Source of the DNA: Edaphobacter lichenicola
Lineage (GTDB): Bacteria; Acidobacteriota; Terriglobia; Terriglobales; Acidobacteriaceae
NCBI RefSeq assembly: GCF_014201315.1
Contig: NZ_JACHDY010000006.1
Location: 277,753-341,752 of the forward strand
Length of the DNA: 64,000 bases
Direction of reading: 5' to 3'
Part shown: positions 35,874 to 44,246 of the stretch, in pieces
How positions within the stretch are numbered: position 1 is the first letter of the stretch
Layout of the letters: every line of letters begins with the position of its first letter
The notes under the pieces: model-generated
Databases searched by the model: none
Told to the model about the DNA's origin: nothing
The model's input: only the letters and a program-made list of their open reading frames with translations
Made by a program: the position numbers and the translations under genes

Positions 35874-37310
35874 CTAGCGGGTGGGGGAGGGGTCGGCGGT
35901 GGAGACTAAGTATGGTTTGGTGGCGGGTTCGCTGGCGGTGGTGGCGGAGGAGATGACGACGGTCTTTGCGTTGAGGAACTCGCGCATGCCTGCGGCGGAG
36001 AGTTCGCGGCCGTAGCCGGAGCGCTTGATGCCGCCGAAGGGCAGGCGCGGATCGCTGGCGACCATGGCGTTGAGGAAGACGCCGCCGCACTGCAACTCGG
36101 TGATGAAGCGCTGTTGTTCGGCGGGGTCGCGGGTCCAGGCGGAGGCGCTGAGGCCGAAGGGGGTGTCGTTGGCGATCTCGATGGCCTCGTTGATGTCCTG
36201 GACGCGGAAGAGCATGGCGACGGGGCCGAAGAGCTCTTCGCGATAGACGAGGGAGGTGCGCGGGACGCCGGTGAGGACGGTGGGTTCGAAGTAGTTGCCG
36301 GTGCCGAGCATGCGTTCGCCGCCAGTGAGGATGCGTGCTCCGGCCTTGGTGGCGGCCTGGACTTGTTGTTCGAGTAGTTCGACGGCGCGGACGGTGGCGA
36401 GAGGGCCGATGTCGGTGCCGTCTTTCATGGGGTCGCCGACGCGCATGGCTTCCATGCCTGCGACGAAGCGGGATTCGAAGACGTCGTAGACCTCGTCGGC
36501 GACGAGGAAGCGTTTGGCGGCGATGCAGGATTGTCCGGAGTTGACGCAGCGGGCGCGGACTGCGGTTTCGATGGCGGCGTCGAGATCGGCGGAGGGCATG
36601 ACGATAAAGGGATCGCTGCCGCCGAGTTCGAGGACGGATTTTTTGATGAGCCAGCCGGCTTGTGCGCCGATGGCTCGGCCTGCGGTCTCGCTGCCGGTGA
36701 CGGTGACTGCTGCTATGCGCTCATCGCCGAGGATGGTTTCGACTTGATGGATTTCTAGCAGGAGGCTTTGGAAGGTGCCGCGGGGAAAGCCTGCGCGGCG
36801 AATGAGGGATTCGATGGCGAGCGCGGACTGCGGGACGTTGTTGGCGTGCTTGAGGAGAGCGACGTTGCCGGCCATGAGCGCGGGTGCGAGGAAGCGGAAG
36901 ACCTGCCAGAAGGGGAAGTTCCACGGCATGACGGCTAACACGATGCCGATTGGATCCCACCGCACGTAGCTGTAGTTATCTTCGGTGGGGATGGACTCCG
37001 GTGCGAGGATGCGGGCGGCGTGCTCGGCGTAGTAGCGGCAGGCGTCGGCGCATTTGAGGATCTCGAAGCGGGCGGCGTGGAGGGGCTTGCCCATCTCCTG
37101 GGTGATGAGGATGGAGAAGTCGTCGATCTCGTGTTCGAGGATCGAGGCGAGCTTGCGCATCCAGAGGGCGCGGTGTTCGAGGGGGATGAGGGAGTAGGTG
37201 CGAAAGGAGTCGGCGGCGAGAGCGATCTTCTGACGCGCGACTTCGTCGGTGAGTGGCTCGAAGCTGCGCAACAGCTTGCCAGTGGCGGGATTGATGGACT
37301 CGATGGCCAT
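35874..37310 (-). CDS. NAD(P)-dependent aldehyde dehydrogenase (succinate-semialdehyde type)
   Basis: This 478-residue ALDH-fold enzyme oxidises an aldehyde to an acid. Motifs are [21 protein letters not shown] (cofactor), [14 protein letters not shown], the general-base Glu in LELGGSDPF, and the catalytic Cys in NSGQSC. The short N-terminus and [16 protein letters not shown] resemble GabD/Sad enzymes, but the true substrate is not set by sequence. It starts 12 bp after the ureidoglycolate amidohydrolase stop, so it is probably part of the purine operon; a role in handling glyoxylate or a semialdehyde is speculative. Confidence 0.85.
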   Translation of the reverse strand: MAIESINPATGKLLRSFEPLTDEVARQKIALAADSFRTYSLIPLEHRALWMRKLASILEHEIDDFSILITQEMGKPLHAARFEILKCADACRYYAEHAARILAPESIPTEDNYSYVRWDPIGIVLAVMPWNFPFWQVFRFLAPALMAGNVALLKHANNVPQSALAIESLIRRAGFPRGTFQSLLLEIHQVETILGDERIAAVTVTGSETAGRAIGAQAGWLIKKSVLELGGSDPFIVMPSADLDAAIETAVRARCVNSGQSCIAAKRFLVADEVYDVFESRFVAGMEAMRVGDPMKDGTDIGPLATVRAVELLEQQVQAATKAGARILTGGERMLGTGNYFEPTVLTGVPRTSLVYREELFGPVAMLFRVQDINEAIEIANDTPFGLSASAWTRDPAEQQRFITELQCGGVFLNAMVASDPRLPFGGIKRSGYGRELSAAGMREFLNAKTVVISSATTASEPATKPYLVSTADPSPTR

Positions 37311-37322
37311 GCTGGTGCGGAG

Positions 37323-38597
37323 TTACTCTGACGCTAGTTTAGCAAGAACCGAGGCAAGTACCTCTACCCCGAGAGTGGTATCCGCTGGTGTGGCATATTC
37401 GTCCGGTCTGTGGCTTACACCGTTGCGGCAGGGGATGAAGATCATGGCGATGGGGGCGATGCGGGAGATGAAGAGCGAGTCGTGATAGGCGCGGCTGACC
37501 ATCTTTTTGGGGGAGATGCCGTGGGCGGCGCAGACCTCTTCGAGGAGTTCGACGATGTGGGGCGAGGACTGGGCGGGGGCGTCGGCGTTGATTAGCTGCT
37601 CGGTGATGATGACGCTGCGGCGCTGGCGAAGTTCTTCGATGTCGCGACGGACGGCTTGCATAACGGACTCGCGGCGGGTTGGGTCGGTGTCGCGGATGTC
37701 GAGTTGGAGGACGACGCGGCTGGGGACGCTGTTGACTGCGCCGGGATGGACGTCGCAGGTGCCGACGGTGGCGACGGTGTCGATGGCGCGTGTGGCGAGG
37801 GTGTGTCTTTCGATGGAGAGGATGAGTTCAGCCGCGGCGCAGAGTGCGTCTTTGCGGTCGGGCATGAGGAGCGCTCCGGCGTGCCCACCGAGTCCGCTGA
37901 CGGTGAAACGATAGCCTGCGGGGGCGGCGATGCTGGTGACGATGCCGAGGGGGATGCCATCGCGTTCGAGGAGCGGGCCTTGTTCGATATGGAGTTCGAG
38001 CCAGGCGTGGTAGTGGTTGGGTGCGAGCTTGACCGATGCCAGGTCGCCGGTGAAGCCTGCGGCGGTGCGAACTTGTGCGAGGGTGTGGGCTGTATCGGCT
38101 GGCTCGTTGGCTTCGCTGAGGGCGTCGGCTTGTTTGGGATCGAGGGTCCCGGAGATGAGGCGGCTGCCGAGACAACCTATGCCGAAGCGGGTGGGCTCTT
38201 CGGAGGTGAACATGACGAGTTCGATGGAGCGGCGTGGGCGGAGGCCAGTGCGTTTGAGTGCGCGCATCGCTTCGAGACCGCCGAGGACGCCGACCGTGCC
38301 GTCGTACATTCCGGCGTGAGGGATGGCGTCGGTGTGGGAGCCGGTGGCGACGGCGGGCAGGTTGGGTTCTGTGCCTGACCAGCGGATGAAGAGGTTGCCT
38401 ACGGCGTCGTCGCGGACTTCGAAGCCTTCGGCGATGGCTAGTTGTTTGAGCCAGGCGCGGGCGCGGAGATCGTCTGGAGAGAAGACGACGCGGGTGACCG
38501 ACGTGCCTTCGCTGACGGGCTCGGCGTTGGTGAATGTAGCGAGGGTTGCGAGTTCACTCATCAGCCGTGCTTGATCGATCTGAATCTGCTGGGTCAA
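37323..38597 (-). CDS. Ureidoglycolate amidohydrolase (M20 family, plant UAH-like)
   Basis: This enzyme is predicted to hydrolyse ureidoglycolate to glyoxylate, CO2 and ammonia. It is an M20 metal amidohydrolase of about 424 residues. Metal ligands are in GSHTDAIPHAGMYDG, SEEPTRFG, HIEQGPLLE and SRAYHDSLF. The segments GLGGHAGALLMPDRKDAL and DTVATVGTCDVHPGAVNSVPS resemble plant ureidoglycolate amidohydrolase more than allantoate enzymes. The start is TTG 38597, chosen for an AGGAGG eight bases upstream; ATG 38561 is the alternative. It follows the ureidoglycine aminohydrolase gene, which makes its substrate's precursor. Confidence 0.82.
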   Translation of the reverse strand: MTQQIQIDQARLMSELATLATFTNAEPVSEGTSVTRVVFSPDDLRARAWLKQLAIAEGFEVRDDAVGNLFIRWSGTEPNLPAVATGSHTDAIPHAGMYDGTVGVLGGLEAMRALKRTGLRPRRSIELVMFTSEEPTRFGIGCLGSRLISGTLDPKQADALSEANEPADTAHTLAQVRTAAGFTGDLASVKLAPNHYHAWLELHIEQGPLLERDGIPLGIVTSIAAPAGYRFTVSGLGGHAGALLMPDRKDALCAAAELILSIERHTLATRAIDTVATVGTCDVHPGAVNSVPSRVVLQLDIRDTDPTRRESVMQAVRRDIEELRQRRSVIITEQLINADAPAQSSPHIVELLEEVCAAHGISPKKMVSRAYHDSLFISRIAPIAMIFIPCRNGVSHRPDEYATPADTTLGVEVLASVLAKLASE

Positions 38598-38635
38598 AAC
38601 TGCTGCCTCCTTTTGGTCGGGGTTCGCCGCCGATG

Positions 38636-39370
38636 CTAGACGAGTGGGTGACGGTTCCAGTCTTTGTAGATGAGGTACTTTGCGGGACGTTTGCCGAGGG
38701 CTCCGAACCACTGCGGACAGAAGGGGCCCATCCAGATGAAGTCGCCTGCGGTGACTGGATACCAGCTGTCTCCGAGGCGGTAGATGCCGCCGCCTTCGAG
38801 CATGAGCAGGCCGTGCTCCATGATGTGGACTTCGACCATGCTGAGTGCGGCGCCGGGCTGGTAGGTCATGGTGTTGACGGCGAAGTCGAAGGATGGCGAG
38901 CCGGGCAGGAGGCTGCGAACCTGGAGGTTGGGGTCGTCGTTGAGCGGGACGGAGAGAGTTTTTTCTTCGTGGCCTACGAGGACCTCTGGTAAAGAAACGG
39001 AGGCGATTGCTTCGTAGGGCTTTTCGATGATGGCGAGTCGTGTGGCTTGTCGGGCGGTGAGTGTGTGGGCTGTGTCTTCGGGGATGTAGGCGAAGCTGCC
39101 GGGGATCAGCGATTGAAACGTAGTGTCGGTTGCGAGATCGGCTGCGCCCTCGAGGGCGTAGAGGAATCGCTGGTTGGAGGTGGGTCCGAGTTTGCCGCCG
39201 GGTTCGAGCTCTGCGGTGTACTGGGTGAAAGCCGCGCCGGCAGCAGGGGAGATGTGGACGACGGCGGTGGCGAGTTCCATGCCGGGCAGCACGGTGCGGA
39301 CGAAGGTGTCCGGGGTGTGGAGGAGGTGGTCGCGCTGATTGGTGCTGCGGGTGTGTCCCAGCTTATGCAT
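38636..39370 (-). CDS. allE: (S)-ureidoglycine aminohydrolase (bicupin)
   Basis: This enzyme converts (S)-ureidoglycine to (S)-ureidoglycolate plus ammonia, using Mn2+ in a double cupin fold. It is 244 residues, the family length. Motifs include the N-terminal LGHTRSTNQRDHLLHTPDTFV, the first cupin FTQYTAELEPGGKLG...FLYALEGAADL, and the second cupin PGAALSMVEVHIMEHGLLMLEGGG with metal-binding His and Glu, then WYPVTAGDFIWMGPFCPQWF. The start at ATG 39370 lies inside the end of the upstream M20 gene (8-base overlap) with AAGGA upstream. Its place between the two amidohydrolases fits the pathway order. Confidence 0.92.
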   Translation of the reverse strand: MHKLGHTRSTNQRDHLLHTPDTFVRTVLPGMELATAVVHISPAAGAAFTQYTAELEPGGKLGPTSNQRFLYALEGAADLATDTTFQSLIPGSFAYIPEDTAHTLTARQATRLAIIEKPYEAIASVSLPEVLVGHEEKTLSVPLNDDPNLQVRSLLPGSPSFDFAVNTMTYQPGAALSMVEVHIMEHGLLMLEGGGIYRLGDSWYPVTAGDFIWMGPFCPQWFGALGKRPAKYLIYKDWNRHPLV

Positions 39371-40613
39371 GGCTGTCCTTGGTTTTATCATCGCTCAGGA
39401 GCGCGAGGAACTCCATTACGGTTGCGAGTGCGGCCTCGACGTCCTGTGGGAGCACGGCTTCGTCGGGGTGGTGGCTGAGGCCCCCGGGGCTGCGGAGGAA
39501 GAGCATAGTGGAGGGAATGATTGGGGCGAGGATCATCGCGTCGTGGCCGGCTCCACTGGTCATTCTGCGGCTGGGATAGCCGGCTTGTGCGGCGGCGCGG
39601 TGCAGCAGGGTGGTAAGGTGCGGATCGAGCGGGACGGCGGATTGCTCCATCTCGGTGCGGAGAGTGAGGGTCACACCGCGTTTGGTCGCTGCGGTCTTTG
39701 CGATTTGCGTTAGAGCGTCGACTGCAGCGTGGCGGGTGTTGTCGTCTGCGTGGCGAATGTCTAACGAGGTTTTCACTCTGCCGGCGATGACGTTTCCAGC
39801 GCCGGGTGAGGCGTCCAGCTTGCCGACGGTTGCGACGAGGCCTTCGTGAGCGGTGGCGCAGGCTTCGACGGCGACAATCCATTCGGCGGCGGCGGCCATG
39901 GCGTCGTGTCGCAGGTGCATCGGCGTGGTTCCGGCGTGGTTCGCCTGGCCTTCGAAGAGGAGTTGCATGCGGGTCTGTCCTACGAGCGCTTCGACGATGC
40001 CGAGCGATGCGCCCTCGCTCTCGAGGATGGGGCCTTGTTCGATGTGAAACTCGAGATAAGCGAAGGCGTCGCGGGATAAGACTGCTGCGGGAAGGTTTGC
40101 GGGATCGAGGCCGTAGCTTCGTATGGCTTCTGCGATGGTTAGGCCATTTTGATCGGTGCGCTGCAGTGTCTCTGGGGCTAGTTTTCCTACGACTGCGAGG
40201 CTGCCGAGGAAGGCTTTGCTGAAGCGGACGCCTTCTTCTTCGGAGAAGCCGATGACTTCGATGGAGAAGGGTGGCCGATGCTCGAGGAGCTCTTCGATGA
40301 CGGCGATGCCAAGGATGACTCCGAGGATGCCGTCGAAGGCTCCGGCGTTGGGTACGGTGTCGAGATGAGAGCCGATGATCAAGCGAGGGGCGTTAGCGAT
40401 GGGAGAGGGCCACAGCCCGCGCAGGTTGCCGATGGCGTCGGTGTGCACTGTCATTCCGGCGGCCTCCATCCACTGGCTCAGTAGCGAGTGGACGGCGCGC
40501 ATGGGAGGGGTAAGGAAGCGGCGTGTGATCTCGCCGGGGACCTCGGTGTGGGCGGCGATCTCGCGGCAGCGGGCGATGATGCGGGTGGCGCAATCTGTGT
40601 TTGTGCCTGGCAT
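39363..40613 (-). CDS. allC: Allantoate amidohydrolase (M20 family)
   Basis: This enzyme hydrolyses allantoate to ureidoglycine, CO2 and ammonia. It is a 416-residue M20-family Mn/Zn enzyme. Ligand motifs are GSHLDTVPNAGAFDG, FSEEEGVRF, LEFHIEQGPILE and SGAGHDAMIL; the dimer-domain motif EGQANHAGTTPMHLRHDAM is typical of allantoate amidohydrolase and carbamoylase enzymes. The start at 40613 (MPGTNTDC) is the first with family homology but lacks a clear ribosome site. It lies 17 bp after the uricase stop and overlaps the ureidoglycine aminohydrolase start. Confidence 0.9.
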   Translation of the reverse strand: MPGTNTDCATRIIARCREIAAHTEVPGEITRRFLTPPMRAVHSLLSQWMEAAGMTVHTDAIGNLRGLWPSPIANAPRLIIGSHLDTVPNAGAFDGILGVILGIAVIEELLEHRPPFSIEVIGFSEEEGVRFSKAFLGSLAVVGKLAPETLQRTDQNGLTIAEAIRSYGLDPANLPAAVLSRDAFAYLEFHIEQGPILESEGASLGIVEALVGQTRMQLLFEGQANHAGTTPMHLRHDAMAAAAEWIVAVEACATAHEGLVATVGKLDASPGAGNVIAGRVKTSLDIRHADDNTRHAAVDALTQIAKTAATKRGVTLTLRTEMEQSAVPLDPHLTTLLHRAAAQAGYPSRRMTSGAGHDAMILAPIIPSTMLFLRSPGGLSHHPDEAVLPQDVEAALATVMEFLALLSDDKTKDSHA

Positions 40614-40630
40614 AGTTACTTTATTCTGCT

Positions 40631-41491
40631 TCAAGATTTGCGGCGGACGCGCGCCTCGATGTATCCGTGGGGCTCGTCGGTGGGGACGAAGATCTCGTTG
40701 GGATTGTCCTGGTGGAAGCGGGAGAGGTCGACGAGGAGGCAGTGCTTGTTGGGCATGGTGATCTCGATCTCGTCGATTGCAGGGACGGCTTCGAGAGCGC
40801 TCTCTGCCATGGCGTAGAGGGTCTGTTGTACGGATTTGCTGTCGTGGTTGGCGAAGGTACACAGCATGGCCTCGCGAAGCTTTGTGCGTAGGGCGTCGAA
40901 TTCGAGATTGGGTGAGGTGTAGCGCCATTCGGCACGGACGGCGGTTCCGAAGAGGCGGTCTTTGGTCTCAGGAAGGGTGGTGAGGGAGTCCTTGATGTAG
41001 CCTTCGAAGCCGGAGTTCGCGGTCTTGAGCATGACGAGGTTGTCGAGGCCAGAGAGGACGTGAAAGCTGCCGCCCTGCGCACGTTCTATGTTGGTGGTTT
41101 GAAGCTCGTTGCTGCCGCGCATAAAGGCGCTGGGATGTGGTTCGTCGTCTATGGTGAGGCGCTTCCACATGATGCTTTCGATGCGAACCGCGGCTGAGGA
41201 GACCTGCGGATTTCTTGTCAGGAGGAAGTCGACCAGCTCTTTGGCGTAGTCTTCCATGGCGGTTGCCTTTGAAGCTCGCGCGAGAGAGTAGACGGTGTTC
41301 TTCATTGTGTCTGTCGGGAGGATCTTGCTGTTGTCGCCGTCGAGGTGGGCGGTAGCGAAGTCGCCCTTCAGTAAGACTTGAACCGTCCATTCGCGCAGGT
41401 CGTGGCTGTGAGTCTGGCCATGAGCGTGACGGGTGACCTTCATCAGGCGGACGCGGGATTTTCCGTAACGATTTTCAGCCAGCTCAATCAT
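40631..41491 (-). CDS. Urate oxidase (uricase)
   Basis: This cofactor-free oxidase turns urate into 5-hydroxyisourate. It is 286 residues of two T-fold domains. Family segments are LAENRYGKSRVRLMKVTR with the active-site Lys context, DNSKILPTDTMKNTVYSLA with the catalytic Thr, FHVLSGLDNLVMLKTANSGFEGY with the substrate Phe, and VQQTLYAMAESAL with the urate-binding Gln. The C-terminal RVRRKS lacks a peroxisomal-type signal, as expected for a bacterium. It is flanked by HIU hydrolase upstream and allantoate amidohydrolase downstream. Confidence 0.95.
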   Translation of the reverse strand: MIELAENRYGKSRVRLMKVTRHAHGQTHSHDLREWTVQVLLKGDFATAHLDGDNSKILPTDTMKNTVYSLARASKATAMEDYAKELVDFLLTRNPQVSSAAVRIESIMWKRLTIDDEPHPSAFMRGSNELQTTNIERAQGGSFHVLSGLDNLVMLKTANSGFEGYIKDSLTTLPETKDRLFGTAVRAEWRYTSPNLEFDALRTKLREAMLCTFANHDSKSVQQTLYAMAESALEAVPAIDEIEITMPNKHCLLVDLSRFHQDNPNEIFVPTDEPHGYIEARVRRKS

Positions 41492-41495
41492 CGGG

Positions 41496-41834
41496 TCAGC
41501 TTCCTCGGTAGGTGGTGTAGCCGTTCGCGGTCAGGAGCAGGGGAATGTGGTAGTGCTGCTCGCCTTCGGTGACGGTAAAGACGATTTCGACATAGGGGTA
41601 GAGGCCGTTTAGTTTGTGTTGCCGGTAGTAGGCGATGGTTTCGAAGTGAACGCGATAGATGCCCGGCTGCAGGGTTTCGGTTGTGGGTAGGAGATGTTTG
41701 CAGCGGCCATCGGCGTCGGTAGTCGCTTCATTGAGGGGCGACCACTTTCCATCGGTCAGGCGAGCTAGGGTGATGGGAACGCCTGTGGCTGGCCGTCCTA
41801 GGGTCGTGTCGAGAATGTGTGTGGAGATGCCCAT
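41496..41834 (-). CDS. 5-hydroxyisourate hydrolase (transthyretin-like)
   Basis: This enzyme hydrolyses 5-hydroxyisourate to OHCU, the step after uricase. It is 112 residues of transthyretin fold. Diagnostic features are the N-terminal STHILDTTLGRPA (catalytic His6) and the C-terminal YRGS (109-112). The start at 41834 lies two bases past the OHCU decarboxylase stop, and the stop is four bases from the uricase ATG, so the three are tightly packed. Confidence 0.96.
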   Translation of the reverse strand: MGISTHILDTTLGRPATGVPITLARLTDGKWSPLNEATTDADGRCKHLLPTTETLQPGIYRVHFETIAYYRQHKLNGLYPYVEIVFTVTEGEQHYHIPLLLTANGYTTYRGS

Positions 41835-41836
41835 GG

Positions 41837-42352
41837 TTACTCTGACTCCAGCCAGCGATGAAGGCGAAGCTGTGTGATCTGGCGTTGTTGTTCTACTGCT
41901 TCGCGTAGCTCTGTGCTCGCGTCGTTTTGCATTCGTGCTTGCAGGATGGCGAGAATCTCTGCGGATGATTTGCTTGTGGCGCAGACGATGAAGATTCTGC
42001 CGAAGCGCTCTTCGTAGAGGCCGTTCGCGGCTTCGAGAGCTAGCTTCGCGGCATGATCTTCGGAGAGCGCTGCGCGTTGTTCCTGCGCCGACCAACGCAG
42101 AGACTCTTCGGTTGCGTGGGTTTGTGCGTGATTTTGACCGATGCGGGGATGGCTGTCGAATGCTTCCTGCCATGCCTGTTCTGGAAGATTGCGCCAGATG
42201 ACGGCGGAGGTTTCGATGAGAGAGGTTTCGTCTGCGATGGGGCGCGTGGAAGCTAATGCAGCGGCCCACGCGTGGGAGCCGCAGCAGGGGAGTGCCTCGC
42301 GGGCTGCGGTGGCGTGGTCGAGCGAGTTCCATCGGGCCAGAACTTTGTTCAT
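41837..42352 (-). CDS. uraD: OHCU decarboxylase
   Basis: This enzyme decarboxylates 2-oxo-4-hydroxy-4-carboxy-5-ureidoimidazoline to S-allantoin. It is a 171-residue all-helical protein. The catalytic HPRIG motif (about 68-72) is present, and EERFGRIFIVCATSKSSAEILAIL is the typical C-terminal helix pair. It follows the allantoinase stop by 11 bases and precedes the HIU hydrolase ATG by two. Confidence 0.94.
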   Translation of the reverse strand: MNKVLARWNSLDHATAAREALPCCGSHAWAAALASTRPIADETSLIETSAVIWRNLPEQAWQEAFDSHPRIGQNHAQTHATEESLRWSAQEQRAALSEDHAAKLALEAANGLYEERFGRIFIVCATSKSSAEILAILQARMQNDASTELREAVEQQRQITQLRLHRWLESE

Positions 42353-42363
42353 GCGTGTGCCTA

Positions 42364-43710
42364 CTATAACTTGACCTCTCTGCCCTGAGGAGTCGAGGCG
42401 AAGGTGCCTTCGTGATACACCGGTTCTCCGCGTAGATAGGTGGCTCTTACTACACCGCGCAGGGTTTCGTTGAGGTAGGGCGAGATGGTGTGGCGGTAGT
42501 GCAGCTTGTCGGGTGTGACGGCGAACGTTGCTTCGGTGTCGAAGCGGACGAAGTTGGCGTCACGACCGGGTTGGAGTGCGCCTGCCTGGTGAGCGAGTCC
42601 GGCGAGGGCTGCGGGTGCGCTACTCATCCAGCGCGTGATGTCTTCGAGCGAGTCGCCGCGATTGGAGCAGTCGGTGTGGATGATCGAGAGCGCGAGGGAG
42701 AGGCTGGCGATGCCGCCCCACGCTTGATCGAAGCGGCCGGTGTCGGTGTGCTTCATGTCGGGCAGGCAGGGGGAGTGGTCGGTGACGATCATGTCGATGG
42801 TTCCGTCGTGGAGTCCGCGCCATAGGCCACGCTGATTTTCCTTGCTGCGAATGGGAGGCGCGCACTTCAACAGAGTTGCACCTTCGGCAATCTCTTCAGC
42901 CGCGAAGTGCAGGTAGTGGGGGCAGGTCTCGACTGTGATGGGGAGGCCTTCTTTGCGGGCGGAGTTCAACTCGGCCAGGGCGAGCGCGGTGGAGAGGTGA
43001 ACGATGTGCAGGCGGAAGCTGTACTGGCGGCAAAGCCGGATCATCAGGCGAATGGCCTGGAGTTCGGCTTCATCGGGGCGCGACGTCAGGTAGGTTTGGT
43101 ACTGTCGCCAGTCTGCGTTGCGAAGAGATTGGGTCGCTGCGTCGATCGGGGCGGCTAACTCTGCGTGCACGAGGAGAGGGAGGTCGGATTGGGCGATGGA
43201 TGGCAGTGCGGCTTCCAGTTGTTGCTGGTCGATCATGGTGAAGCCGTCGCAGCCGGGATAGATGAGAAAGCATTTGAAGCCGCGGACTCCGGCTTGTGCG
43301 AGGGGAAGGATGTGGTGCTGATTGTCCGCGACTGCTCCTCCCCAGGGTGACCAATCGACGAAACATTCGCCCTTTGCGACCTCGCGCTTCTCTTCGAGTG
43401 CGGCTACGGTGGTGGTCTCGGGGAGACAGTTGAGCGGCATGTCGATGAGCGTGGTGTAGCCTCCGGCTGCTGCGGCGCGGGTTGCGGTGTGGAAGCCCTC
43501 CCATTCGGTGCGCCCTGGCTGGTTGATGTGGACGTGGGTATCGACGAGGCCGGGGAGGAGAGCATCGTTGCCGCAGTCGTGAAGGATGGTGTCAGCGGGG
43601 ATCTCTGACAGACGGCAGATGGCGCGTATGGTTCCGTCGTCTACGAGGAGCGCGCCGGGTTGCGTGCCCTGTGGGGTGACGATGCGTTTTGAGAGAAAGG
43701 CATGTGCCAT
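42364..43710 (-). CDS. allB: Allantoinase
   Basis: This enzyme opens the allantoin ring to allantoate. It is a 448-residue amidohydrolase with a binuclear metal site. Motifs are GLVDTHVHINQPGRTEWEGF, GFKCFLI with the lysine expected to be carboxylated, LLVHAEL, FRLHIVHLS and MIVTDHSPC. It is the first gene of the minus-strand catabolic run and faces guanine deaminase across 59 bp. Confidence 0.95.
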   Translation of the reverse strand: MAHAFLSKRIVTPQGTQPGALLVDDGTIRAICRLSEIPADTILHDCGNDALLPGLVDTHVHINQPGRTEWEGFHTATRAAAAGGYTTLIDMPLNCLPETTTVAALEEKREVAKGECFVDWSPWGGAVADNQHHILPLAQAGVRGFKCFLIYPGCDGFTMIDQQQLEAALPSIAQSDLPLLVHAELAAPIDAATQSLRNADWRQYQTYLTSRPDEAELQAIRLMIRLCRQYSFRLHIVHLSTALALAELNSARKEGLPITVETCPHYLHFAAEEIAEGATLLKCAPPIRSKENQRGLWRGLHDGTIDMIVTDHSPCLPDMKHTDTGRFDQAWGGIASLSLALSIIHTDCSNRGDSLEDITRWMSSAPAALAGLAHQAGALQPGRDANFVRFDTEATFAVTPDKLHYRHTISPYLNETLRGVVRATYLRGEPVYHEGTFASTPQGREVKL

Positions 43711-43769
43711 AATTTGATTATTCCGTTTACTTCCGCCGCGCAGAGTGTGACCTAAGGATACCGAGTCGA
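43711..43769. promoter_or_regulatory. Divergent promoter region between allantoinase and guaD
   Basis: Only 59 bases separate the two start codons, so promoters and any purine-responsive operator must overlap here or lie inside the neighbouring genes. I see no obvious palindrome. No regulator gene is adjacent. Confidence 0.45.
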
Positions 43770-44243
43770 ATGCAGGGCAACCCAGTCTTCATGCAGAGAG
43801 CGATCGCGCTGGCAACGGAGAACGTCACCTCCGGTCGCGGAGGGCCGTTTGGCGCAGTGATTGTGCGCGACGGCGAGATCGTTGCTACGGGCGCGAACCG
43901 GGTCACAGCGACCAACGACCCGACGGCGCATGGCGAGATTGTAGCAATCCGCAATGCTTGCCAGACGCTTGGGACGTTTCTGCTGACGGGATGCCATATC
44001 TATACCAGCTGTGAGCCTTGTCCGATGTGTCTTGCTGCGATCTACTGGGCGCACTGCGAGGCGATTTTTTATGGGAACTGTGCCGCCGATGCTGCCGCGG
44101 CTGGTTTTGACGATGCTTTTCTCTACGAGGAGATGAAGCTGCCGCTCGATCAGAGAAAGATTCCTATGGTAAATCTTCTGCCGGAGCAGGCGATTTCGAG
44201 CTTTGAGGCCTGGCGTGAGCACGCCGGCAGAATCGACTATTGA
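43770..44243 (+). CDS. guaD: Guanine deaminase (cytidine-deaminase fold)
   Basis: This zinc enzyme deaminates guanine to xanthine. At 157 residues it matches the short Bacillus GuaD type. Motifs are GGPFGAVIVRDGEIVATGANRV, DPTAHGEIVAIRNAC with His ligand and catalytic Glu, TSCEPCPMCLAAIYWAHCEAIFYG with the two Cys ligands, and GFDDAFLYEEM, which is typical of GuaD rather than tRNA or cytosine deaminases. It diverges from the ureide operon, where its product would feed after oxidation by a xanthine dehydrogenase. The hom gene starts three bases after its stop. Confidence 0.92.
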   Translation: MQGNPVFMQRAIALATENVTSGRGGPFGAVIVRDGEIVATGANRVTATNDPTAHGEIVAIRNACQTLGTFLLTGCHIYTSCEPCPMCLAAIYWAHCEAIFYGNCAADAAAAGFDDAFLYEEMKLPLDQRKIPMVNLLPEQAISSFEAWREHAGRIDY

Positions 44244-44246
44244 GAG

